64,000 bases of DNA from Tritonibacter aquimaris (lineage in GTDB: Bacteria; Pseudomonadota; Alphaproteobacteria; Rhodobacterales; Rhodobacteraceae): positions 62,001 through 126,000 of the forward strand of contig NZ_WIXK01000001.1 of NCBI RefSeq assembly GCF_009617595.1, written 5' to 3'. Below, one piece after another: positions 57,414 to 64,000 of the stretch. The notes under the pieces were generated by a model. The model was not told the origin of the DNA, ran no database searches, and saw only the letters and a list, made by a program, of their open reading frames with translations. Every line of letters begins with the position of its first letter. The stretch's first letter is position 1. Made by a program: the position numbers and the translations under genes.

Positions 57414-58838
57414 TCAGCTGGCGCGGCGCTCGGCAAAGCTCAGCGCGATAAAGCTTGGCATATGGTCACCCATGCCCACTACAACGCGATCATCACGACG
57501 CCCACCAGAGCGCTTGTTTGATTTGCTGTCACGGGATTTAGGTGCGTCAGAGCGTGATTTGCTCTGTGGCTTGCTCGCGGTTTTGCTCTGCGGTTTCTCC
57601 GCATCGCTGCGGGTGCTCGCACGCTTCTCGCTTGTATCAGCTGTTTTTTCAGCCGCCTTATCGGTTTTCTTTTCAGCCTTAGGTTTTGGCTTCACCGGAT
57701 TTTCCAGACGGGTGATCTGCTTTTTCACCAGCGTCTCAACCGCATCCAGGGCTTTTTCATCCTTGGGGGTGCAGATGGTGAAGGCTTTACCCTGACGCCC
57801 GGCACGACCGGTACGGCCAATGCGGTGCACATAGTCTTCGGCGTGGCCCGGCACATCATAGTTGAACACATGGCTCACGCTTGGCACATCCAGCCCGCGC
57901 GCCGCCACATCTGAAGCCACCAGAATACGCAGCGATCCCTCGCGGAAACCTTCCAGCGTTTTCATCCGTTGCGCCTGATCAAGATCGCCGTGAATAGGCG
58001 CGGCGTCATAGCCGTATTTTTTCAGGCTTTTTGCAACGATGTCCACGTCGGTCTTGCGGTTGCAAAAGATGATCGCATTGGCGCAGCTATCACCTTCTTG
58101 GTCAATCAATGTACGCAGCACTTTGCGCTTTTCACTGCCTTCACGATCGCGACGCGAGGCTTTGAACGCCACAACAGCTTGTTCGATGTTTTCCGAAGTG
58201 GTCGCCTGACGGGCGATTTCCACACGGGCAGGTGCCGACAGGAACGTATTGGTGATGCGTTCGATCTCAGGTGCCATAGTGGCCGAGAAAAACAGCGTCT
58301 GGCGGGTAAAGGGCGTCAGGCTGAAAATGCGTTCAATATCGGGGATGAACCCCATATCCAGCATCCGGTCAGCTTCATCCACCACCATGATCTGCACACC
58401 GGTCAGCAACAGCTTGCCGCGCTCAAAATGGTCCAGCAGACGGCCGGGGGTGGCAATCAGAACATCAACGCCACGATCAATCAGCGCCTCTTGTTCTTTG
58501 AAAGAAACCCCACCAATCAGCAGCGCTTTGGTCAGCTTCAGGTGTTTGGTGTAGGTGTCGAAATTCTCAGCAACCTGCGCCGCCAATTCACGGGTCGGGC
58601 ACAAAACCAGGCTGCGCGGCATGCGGGCACGGGCGCGGCCACGGGCCAGCAGGGTGATCATCGGCAGGGTAAATGACGCGGTCTTGCCTGTGCCGGTTTG
58701 TGCGATGCCCAGCACATCTTTGCCTTCCAGCGCAGCAGGGATAGCCCCGGCCTGAATGGGAGTGGGGCTTTCGTATCCGGCGTCATCAATCGCCTTCAAA
58801 ACCTTGGGGTTCAGGTTGAGATCGGTAAATTTGGTCAT
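57414..58838 (-). CDS. DEAD-box ATP-dependent RNA helicase
   Basis: A 474-residue RNA helicase of the RhlE/SrmB style that unwinds structured RNA in ribosome assembly or decay. All motifs are present: PTPIQ, AQTGTGKT, PTRELAAQ, ATPGRLLDHF, DEADRMLD, SATMAPE, then IIFCNRKTD, ARGLDVPSV and HRIGRTGRAGR. From about residue 385 the tail is Lys/Ser/Asp-rich and low-complexity (repeated KPQSK and RSDA units), ending in a hydrophobic MPSFIALSF. I use the ATG at 58838, directly before TKFTDLNLNPKVLKAI; no Shine-Dalgarno is visible, and a hairpin abuts the start. Confidence 0.95.
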   Translation of the reverse strand: MTKFTDLNLNPKVLKAIDDAGYESPTPIQAGAIPAALEGKDVLGIAQTGTGKTASFTLPMITLLARGRARARMPRSLVLCPTRELAAQVAENFDTYTKHLKLTKALLIGGVSFKEQEALIDRGVDVLIATPGRLLDHFERGKLLLTGVQIMVVDEADRMLDMGFIPDIERIFSLTPFTRQTLFFSATMAPEIERITNTFLSAPARVEIARQATTSENIEQAVVAFKASRRDREGSEKRKVLRTLIDQEGDSCANAIIFCNRKTDVDIVAKSLKKYGYDAAPIHGDLDQAQRMKTLEGFREGSLRILVASDVAARGLDVPSVSHVFNYDVPGHAEDYVHRIGRTGRAGRQGKAFTICTPKDEKALDAVETLVKKQITRLENPVKPKPKAEKKTDKAAEKTADTSEKRASTRSDAEKPQSKTASKPQSKSRSDAPKSRDSKSNKRSGGRRDDRVVVGMGDHMPSFIALSFAERRAS

Positions 58839-58840
58839 AT

Positions 58841-58861
58841 GTGTCCATATATTGCGGACAC
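58841..58861 (-). promoter_or_regulatory. Leader hairpin touching the helicase start codon
   Basis: Read on the minus strand, GTGTCC-GCAATATAT-GGACAC is a perfect 6-bp stem ending two bases before the ATG. It occupies the place where the ribosome-binding site should be, so it could modulate initiation, for example with temperature or by the helicase itself. Confidence 0.45.
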
Positions 58862-58994
58862 AGATTTGGCCCGCGCGTTCCATCGCGTTAAGGGGAGCGG
58901 GCTGGCAGCTGCCCGTCTCATATAGCCGCAGCGCATAGCAAAATCGAAGCCCAGCGTCAAACCAAGTGGCCGAAAATAAGGATCTAATTAAAAG

Positions 58995-60041
58995 TTACTG
59001 TATTTGCGCAACAGCATTTGCATAGGTTGGAAAGTGTTTTTCCAGTGTTTTTTCCCGCGCCAGATCTACGTCGCGCAACATGCCAAACTCCCTAAGCTGC
59101 GCCCGCCGCGCTGCGGTGTTTGCGCAAAACTCTTCATAAAACGCACGTAATCCGGCCTCTCCGCGGCGCTGCTCCAGCTCAGAAAGGGCCTCATGCATGG
59201 TGGGACCATCCGGGCCAAAGGCGCGAAACGGTTTCAGGTTGGCGCGATAGGCACCATGGCTGTGGCGATAGCGATATTGCGCAATCCAATGGTCCCAGTC
59301 ACGCGCATGAAAATGGCACAGATCGATGTTTTTCAGATCCACCGCGCAGGGATTCTTCAATTCCCCGACAAAACACTGATGAATGCGAATCTTCAGATCC
59401 TCTACCTGGGTGCGCACAAAGATCTTCCCCACCCTGTGGCTCAACATCCCGCCCGCCACATAGGCCCCCCAATTGGGATAAAGCGTCTGGGTCATCGCGC
59501 GCAGCTGCTCTCCTTTGGGCACGGCGGTGCGAAAATAGCGATCCGACCCCGCCAGCGCTTCGGCTGGATACACGCGCGCGGTGATGGCTTCGTTGGGCAG
59601 GGCGGCCAGCTCATGGGCAATTGGCGCAACGCTCCACAGGAACTCATCCACATCGATATGGGTGAGCCAGTCCAGATCCTTGCACTGTTTGCGATAGGCG
59701 CGGTTGGCATTGTAGGTCTGGCGCAGCTGATGCGCGTCAGGGCGCGTGCGTGGCTGGCGCTTCCAATAGGCCGCGTCGCAGTCAATCACCCGCACTTTGG
59801 GATGGGCCTTGAGATAGGGAAACGCCTCAGGGCAGGGCGCATCCAGATAGATACAGACCCGATGCGCGCCCTGTTCCAGATGATAGGCCGCAAACATCAA
59901 AACCTCCCGCGCAGGTGCCTTGATCGTAGAGACAATACCCCAGCGGGGCAGAGGGGTGTGAGGGGGCATAAAAGATGTCATCCAGTGGCTGATCCAACGA
60001 TGAAGATGCAAGTGAGCGGCGCGAAAGGCAAGTCTTTGCAA
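58995..60041 (-). CDS. Glycosyltransferase family 2-like protein
   Basis: A protein of up to 348 residues in the Glyco_tranf_2_4 group: WGIVSTIKAPAREVLMFAAYHLEQGAHRVCIYLD near 35-68, then DLDWLTHIDVDEFLW near 125 with the D-x-D metal site, and KIRIHQCFVGELKNP and LCHFHARDWDHWIAQYRYRHS. Acceptor and sugar are unknown; relatives act in surface polysaccharide synthesis. The frame begins at a TTG (60041) right after an in-frame stop; the first ATG is at 59981. Similarity of the truncated copy downstream reaches past that ATG (LAF...), which favours the TTG start. Orphan gene. Confidence 0.83.
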   Translation of the reverse strand: MQRLAFRAAHLHLHRWISHWMTSFMPPHTPLPRWGIVSTIKAPAREVLMFAAYHLEQGAHRVCIYLDAPCPEAFPYLKAHPKVRVIDCDAAYWKRQPRTRPDAHQLRQTYNANRAYRKQCKDLDWLTHIDVDEFLWSVAPIAHELAALPNEAITARVYPAEALAGSDRYFRTAVPKGEQLRAMTQTLYPNWGAYVAGGMLSHRVGKIFVRTQVEDLKIRIHQCFVGELKNPCAVDLKNIDLCHFHARDWDHWIAQYRYRHSHGAYRANLKPFRAFGPDGPTMHEALSELEQRRGEAGLRAFYEEFCANTAARRAQLREFGMLRDVDLAREKTLEKHFPTYANAVAQIQ

Positions 60042-60273
60042 TCAATGCCTCAAACGGGCACCACCAGAATGGGCGCTCTGGAAATGTGCCGTGCTCGGCA
60101 GGGCATCCCCGCCTGTACCGACCATCGTACATTCGCAACGCGCAAGACTGTCACATTTGATATGTGGTGACATGATACAGGATGCATGACTTCCCGCGTG
60201 CCGCGCGCGATGACCCGTAAATGTTGGGGGAGACAGCGTTCGCGTTGGGCTTGGTTTTGACATAGGGGGACAG

Positions 60274-60918
60274 ATGATGATGGATCTGGAAACGGTTTGG
60301 GAATATCGCGAAGAGACAGCCTACCCTGAGCTCCTTGGCTCAAAATCGCGCGGAATCTTCCCGCTCTCTCAGGCATCGTTTCAGCCCTTTGGAGATGCGC
60401 GGATCGATGCGCGCTGGCTGCAGTACGGTGTTTTTGAATTTGCGCCAACAGATCGTCGCGCAAGCTGGGTCTATATCACCTCTGGTCAGTCAAATCCCTG
60501 GGATGTCCCACCAGAGGAGTATCAACCCGATGGTGCGTCGGGCGCAGGTGTGGAATTTTCGATTGAAACGCAGGCGCAGGGCGATTGGGCGATACGGTTT
60601 TTGCTCAAGATGCTCGCCTATGATCTTCTTCTGTCACATGGACATTTCGGAGATAGACCCCCGCTGGGCCTGGATGATCGCATCCCGCTGGGTGGCCCGA
60701 TTGATGGCAAAGAAGGCACGCCGATTACAAATGTTATTCTGCACAGCCCCGTAAGCTACGCACCGCAGTTTCAGCTGCCCTCTGGCACAGTTGAGATACT
60801 TCAGTTTATCGGGGTAACAGAGCAAGAGCGAGACCTTGCGCGAAACGAAGGCTTTGCAAGCCTTCGCACCCGATTGGAAAGCGACGGTAGCTTTCCCGCA
60901 ACCCGCTTAGTGCGCTGA
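60274..60918 (+). CDS. Suppressor-of-fused (SUFU) domain protein
   Basis: A 214-residue protein with the SUFU fold: SQASFQPFGDARIDARWLQYGVFEFAP near 30-55, SWVYITSGQSNPW near 62, SGAGVEFSIETQ near 88, an RFLLKMLAYDLL helix, PLGLDDRIPLGGPIDG near 130 and FQLPSGTVEILQFIGVTEQERDLA. In animals SUFU restrains Hedgehog signalling; bacterial SUFU proteins are mostly small cytoplasmic proteins, many thought to be immunity proteins against secreted toxins. No toxin gene is visible nearby. It lies between a full and a truncated copy of a glycosyltransferase gene. Ribosome-binding site GGGGGACAG. Confidence 0.8.
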   Translation: MMMDLETVWEYREETAYPELLGSKSRGIFPLSQASFQPFGDARIDARWLQYGVFEFAPTDRRASWVYITSGQSNPWDVPPEEYQPDGASGAGVEFSIETQAQGDWAIRFLLKMLAYDLLLSHGHFGDRPPLGLDDRIPLGGPIDGKEGTPITNVILHSPVSYAPQFQLPSGTVEILQFIGVTEQERDLARNEGFASLRTRLESDGSFPATRLVR

Positions 60919-60933
60919 TAGCGAAGCATAAAT

Positions 60934-61089
60934 TCAATCGCTACCCCGCGCAGTCGCCTTGATGGTAGAGACAATACCCCAATGGGGGAGAGGGTTTTGT
61001 GGGAGCATTGGACGCAGGCTGTTTGTCGCGACTATGTCGCGCCGAGCATGCAGGGCCAGAGACCAGAAGGCAAGTTTGTCAGCAAACCA
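60934..61089 (-). pseudogene. N-terminal fragment of a second glycosyltransferase
   Basis: On the minus strand 61089-60934 encodes WFADKLAFWSLALHARRD, then NPLPHWGIVSTIKAT followed at once by ARGSD and a stop. NPLPHWGIVSTIKAT matches TPLPRWGIVSTIKAP of the glycosyltransferase at 58995-60041, and the DNA of 60956-61000 is similar to 59917-59960. The fragment keeps only the first about 50 codons; catalytic parts are missing. The frame is open further upstream to at least 61130, but I see no clear start. The remaining bases of the 60919-61227 gap hold nothing recognisable. Confidence 0.75.
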
Positions 61090-61227
61090 TGGTCCGCTTT
61101 GCGGGACGACGTGTGAGTTCGCTGCAGTTGCGCCAGTGCCGGAACTCCGAGTTTTTCACTGGCAGGTACCACCTAATATGCGTAGATACTACAATAGATT
61201 CAGAGAGTTCACAGTAAGGTACGCGAG

Positions 61228-61731
61228 ATGAGCGAAATCTTTGTTGGAATATGGCAAAATGCGCCAATCTGGGTTTGGCCGCTCTTCTTTGTACTTTTGG
61301 CGATTGGTGTGTTGGCAATGAAGACGCGGAGCAGCTCAATTGTTCCTTATTTCTTCTACCCATTGTTCGGCCTGACGGCTGTGAAGGCGCTTATGGGACT
61401 TGGTCATATTCCCACGAGTTGGATTGTTTTTGCCTCTTTTTACATGGTTGGCCTGACGGTAGCTTTTCGGTGGCAAGATGGATTGATCCTTGAAAAAAAG
61501 GGTCGAAAGATGCGGCTTCAAGGAGACAAAATGACGATTTTGATCCTTATGCTGATCTTCTTTTCCAATTTCGTGAATGGCGTGTTTGAAGCAGTGGCTC
61601 CGCACGTGTTGAGTACACTGCTATACACTGTCATCTTTGGCGGATTGATTGGTTTGTGCTCTGGCAGTTTCACCGGCCGGGCACTGCGGGTGATCACGCT
61701 AGGCGACCGGGCGGTAGCCACATCTGTCTAA
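61228..61731 (+). CDS. Orphan inner-membrane protein
   Basis: A 167-residue protein with about five hydrophobic segments (near 13-30, 39-55, 62-78, 103-120, 130-150). The start NAPIWVWPLFFVLLAIGVLAMKTR and central RWQDGLILEKKGRKMRLQGDK (a conserved-looking cytoplasmic loop) resemble the DUF6622-type membrane proteins, but I am not certain. It is more AT-rich than its neighbours and belongs to the same small islet as the SUFU gene. No function can be named. Hairpin GTGCAGA (61802-61808) / TCTGCAC (61823-61829) lies between it and prfC. Confidence 0.72.
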   Translation: MSEIFVGIWQNAPIWVWPLFFVLLAIGVLAMKTRSSSIVPYFFYPLFGLTAVKALMGLGHIPTSWIVFASFYMVGLTVAFRWQDGLILEKKGRKMRLQGDKMTILILMLIFFSNFVNGVFEAVAPHVLSTLLYTVIFGGLIGLCSGSFTGRALRVITLGDRAVATSV

Positions 61732-61863
61732 CAACAGGTATTCGATGATTGCGCTGCATTTCGGCACATCGGGCTCACTGCAGACATAAAGCCACAAGGC
61801 CGTGCAGACCCTCCACAAAGGATCTGCACCTATTCACAAGGCCGCTTTAAGGCCGCAGCCCAA

Positions 61864-63471
61864 TCAGACCATCATTTCCTTGGTCGCGGTCAGCTTCAGC
61901 TCGGGGTGGTCGCGTTCAACCCGGTCGATGTCCCATTGCAGGCGGGTCAGGAACACATGATCGCCGTCATGGTCAAACGCCATGTGTTGCTTGTTGCGGT
62001 CGGCGAATTTCTCCACCTCCGCCTTTTCACCTGACAACCAACGCGCTGAGGTGAATTGAGACTGTTCAAACCGCACCGGCAGCCCGTATTCCATCTCAAT
62101 GCGCGACGCGAGCACTTCAAACTGCAGCGCGCCAACAACCCCCACGATAAAGCCCGAGCCAATCGCGGGTTTGAACACTTTGGCCGCGCCTTCTTCGGCA
62201 AATTGCATCAGCGCTTTTTCCAGATGTTTTGCCTTCATCGGATCGCCCGCGCGAACGCCTTGCAAGAGTTCCGGCGCAAAGGACGGAATGCCAGACACGC
62301 GCAGCGCTTCGCCTTCGGTCAGCGTATCACCAATGCGCAATTGTCCGTGGTTGGGGATGCCGATGATATCACCCGCCCAGGCCTCTTCGGCCAATTCGCG
62401 GTCTGAGGCCAGAAACAGCACCGGGTTGGAAATCGCCATCGGTTTCTTGGTGCGCACATGGGTCAGTTTCATGCCGCGTTTGAAATGGCCGCTGGCCATG
62501 CGCACAAAGGCAACGCGGTCGCGGTGTTTTGGGTCCATATTGGCCTGAACCTTGAACACAAAGCCCGCAACTTTCTTTTCCTCAGGGGCGATTTCGCGCG
62601 GCTGCGCCGATTGCACCTGCGGCTCTGGCCCATAGGTGGAAATGCCGTTCATCAGCTCTTTGACACCAAAGGAGTTGATCGCCGAGCCAAACCAGATCGG
62701 GGTCATATGCCCCTCAAGCACCGCCTGCGGATCAAGCGTGGGCAGCAGCTCCTTGGCCATCTCGACCTCTTCGAGCAGCTTTTCAAGCAGATGCTCGGGC
62801 ACATGTTCCGCCAGTTTGGGATCATCAAGCCCGTCGATTTCAATGGTCTCAGCCACCTTGTTACGATCGGCGCGATCCATCAGTTCCAGCCGGTCGCGCA
62901 GCATGTCGTAACAGCCGATAAATTCACGGCCGACCCCAATGGGCCAGGAAGCGGGCGTCACATCAATCGCCAGATTTTCCTGAATCTCATCAATGATATC
63001 AAAGGTCTCGCGGCTTTCGCGGTCCATTTTGTTACAAAACGTCAGGATCGGAAGGTCGCGCAGGCGGCAAACTTCAAACAGTTTCTGCGTCTGGCTTTCC
63101 ACGCCCTTCGCGCCGTCGATCACCATCACCGCCGCATCCACCGCTGTCAGCGTGCGATAAGTGTCTTCCGAGAAATCGGAGTGGCCCGGCGTGTCCACCA
63201 GATTGAAGCGGAATCCTTCAAAATCAAACGACATCGCAGAGGCCGAAACCGAGATCCCACGGTCCTTTTCCATCTGCATAAAGTCAGAGCGGGTACGCCG
63301 CGCTTCGCCCTTGGCGCGCACCTGTCCCGCCATCTGAATAGCACCGCCATAAAGCAGGAACTTTTCCGTCAGCGTGGTTTTACCTGCATCCGGGTGCGAA
63401 ATGATCGCAAACGTCCGGCGACGGGCAATTTCAGGCGGCAATTCGGGGCGATTTGTAGCGGTGTCCAACAT
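61864..63471 (-). CDS. prfC: Peptide chain release factor 3
   Basis: GTPase that recycles RF1 and RF2 after termination, 535 residues. G motifs: SHPDAGKTTLTEK (near 25), RGISVSASAMSF (switch), DTPGHSDFSEDTYR and CNKMDRE, then domain II and the RF3-specific C-terminal part (GVVGALQFEVLASRIEMEYGLPVRFE). Distinguished from EF-G by this C-terminal region and length. Single gene on the minus strand. Confidence 0.97.
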   Translation of the reverse strand: MLDTATNRPELPPEIARRRTFAIISHPDAGKTTLTEKFLLYGGAIQMAGQVRAKGEARRTRSDFMQMEKDRGISVSASAMSFDFEGFRFNLVDTPGHSDFSEDTYRTLTAVDAAVMVIDGAKGVESQTQKLFEVCRLRDLPILTFCNKMDRESRETFDIIDEIQENLAIDVTPASWPIGVGREFIGCYDMLRDRLELMDRADRNKVAETIEIDGLDDPKLAEHVPEHLLEKLLEEVEMAKELLPTLDPQAVLEGHMTPIWFGSAINSFGVKELMNGISTYGPEPQVQSAQPREIAPEEKKVAGFVFKVQANMDPKHRDRVAFVRMASGHFKRGMKLTHVRTKKPMAISNPVLFLASDRELAEEAWAGDIIGIPNHGQLRIGDTLTEGEALRVSGIPSFAPELLQGVRAGDPMKAKHLEKALMQFAEEGAAKVFKPAIGSGFIVGVVGALQFEVLASRIEMEYGLPVRFEQSQFTSARWLSGEKAEVEKFADRNKQHMAFDHDGDHVFLTRLQWDIDRVERDHPELKLTATKEMMV

Positions 63472-63510
63472 GAGCGCGGATATAGGTAGTTTTCAGGCGA
63501 TGAGCAAGAA

Positions 63511-63541
63511 AAAGCCCCCACGCAAACGGCAGGGGGCTTTT
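63511..63541 (-). terminator. Terminator after the phasin-like gene
   Basis: AAAGCCCCC / GGGGGCTTT (63511-63519, 63532-63540); TTTTTC follows on the minus strand. It lies upstream of prfC and ends the transcript of the preceding gene. Confidence 0.8.
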
Positions 63542-63564
63542 ATCCAAGCTTGTGCGAAACGGCG

Positions 63565-63975
63565 TCAGCAGCCGCAGTCGTCTTTTTTGCGCACGGCCTG
63601 TGCCTGCTGGCTGAGCCAGAAAGAATAGCTGACAAAGATATTGTCGATCAATTCCAGCGTCTGTGTGGTCTGTTTGCTCATCTGGGCTGAGGCCTGTAGC
63701 GCGATATTGTTCTGCCGGTCCACCAATTTCGAGGTGGTATCAGCGCCGGGCAGTTTAGAGGCATAGACCACCCAGTCTTTCCAATCTTCCTGCCATTGCT
63801 TTTGCATCTCAATGCTGCGCTGGCTCGCGCTCAGAAACAGCGACATCGCTTCAAACAATGTATCTGGCTTATCTGAATTTGCGGCCAGAACTGCGGCATC
63901 CTTCAACGTGTCAAAGGCCCGCATGCCGTTCTTGGCCTGTACTTCGCAGGGTTTTACGATGTGATCTTCAAACAT
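63565..63975 (-). CDS. Phasin-like helical protein
   Basis: A 136-residue all-helical protein, with LFEAMSLFLSASQRSIEMQKQWQEDWKDWVVYASKLPGADTTSKLVDRQNN and LQASAQMSKQTTQTLELIDNIFVSYSFWLSQQA. Composition and helix pattern resemble phasins that coat polyhydroxyalkanoate granules, though I see no decisive motif. The C terminus RKKDDCGC, with two cysteines in the last three residues, is unusual. AAGGAG precedes the ATG. No PHA gene is in the window. Confidence 0.6.
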   Translation of the reverse strand: MFEDHIVKPCEVQAKNGMRAFDTLKDAAVLAANSDKPDTLFEAMSLFLSASQRSIEMQKQWQEDWKDWVVYASKLPGADTTSKLVDRQNNIALQASAQMSKQTTQTLELIDNIFVSYSFWLSQQAQAVRKKDDCGC

Positions 63976-64000
63976 TGGTGGGCTCCTTTTCGAAGCAATA

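Noticed and set aside
62458-63489. 343-codon plus-strand frame opposite prfC
   Set aside because: Antisense shadow; prfC motifs on the minus strand are complete.
1-64000. CRISPR array, tRNA, rRNA, insertion sequence or prophage
   Set aside because: I saw no regularly spaced repeats, tRNA-like cloverleaf, rRNA stretches, transposase, integrase or phage structural genes by reading; a tRNAscan or CRISPR-finder run would settle small misses.

Overview
The window is chromosomal DNA from an alphaproteobacterium, almost certainly a Rhodobacterales (Roseobacter-group) member. The reasons are a moderately high GC content, a Rhodobacter/Paracoccus-type complex I operon interspersed with small genes of the DUF5337 and DUF5333 type, a DUF3422 protein, a short lipoprotein family that I know only from Rhodobacteraceae, and an RNase J next to coaX. 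No rRNA, tRNA, CRISPR array, insertion sequence or phage gene was found. The assignment comes from recognising protein families, not from a database search.

Layout. 1-3.7 kb: the 5' part of pepN (leaves the window), divergent from malate synthase G (glcB) and a GlcG-like gene (glyoxylate assimilation). 3.8-5.8 kb: a class I glutamine amidotransferase-type hydrolase, a 0.75 kb stretch without a convincing gene, and a small membrane methyltransferase. 5.9-9 kb: pntAB transhydrogenase. 9-11.6 kb: an HxlR regulator divergent from a flavodoxin-like protein, then a DUF3422 protein. 11.6-19 kb: a peptide/nickel-type ABC system split into two divergent units (binding protein plus two permeases leftward; fused double ATPase plus M20 amidohydrolase rightward) around a shared control region. 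19-22.4 kb leftward: LPS core glycosyltransferase, KDO transferase (waaA) and moaA. 22.5-27 kb: a lipoprotein, an AlkD-like protein, glmS and glmU. 27.1-29 kb: gph and a DegT-type aminotransferase.

29.3-36.7 kb: the leucine/isovalerate catabolic cluster in pathway order (isovaleryl-CoA dehydrogenase, methylcrotonyl-CoA carboxylase beta and alpha, HMG-CoA lyase, methylglutaconyl-CoA hydratase position), with an ompW gene inserted on the opposite strand behind an FNR-type box. 36.9-53.7 kb: all fourteen nuo genes A-N in one rightward operon, plus five accessory genes: a two-helix membrane protein, two lipoproteins, a secreted DUF5333-type protein and a carboxymuconolactone decarboxylase-like protein. 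NuoE has a C-terminal helix-hairpin-helix-like extension and NuoL a His/Asp-rich insertion. 53.7-57 kb: birA, coaX and rnj continue in the same direction. 57-64 kb: a small conserved protein, a DEAD-box helicase, a family 2 glycosyltransferase, an islet with a Suppressor-of-fused-domain gene, a truncated second glycosyltransferase copy and an orphan membrane protein, then prfC and a phasin-like gene.

Most of the window is core metabolism. The parts that known annotation explains least are the accessory genes inside the nuo operon with the hairpins around them, the SUFU/glycosyltransferase islet near 60-61.7 kb, and several candidate operators and leader hairpins listed below.
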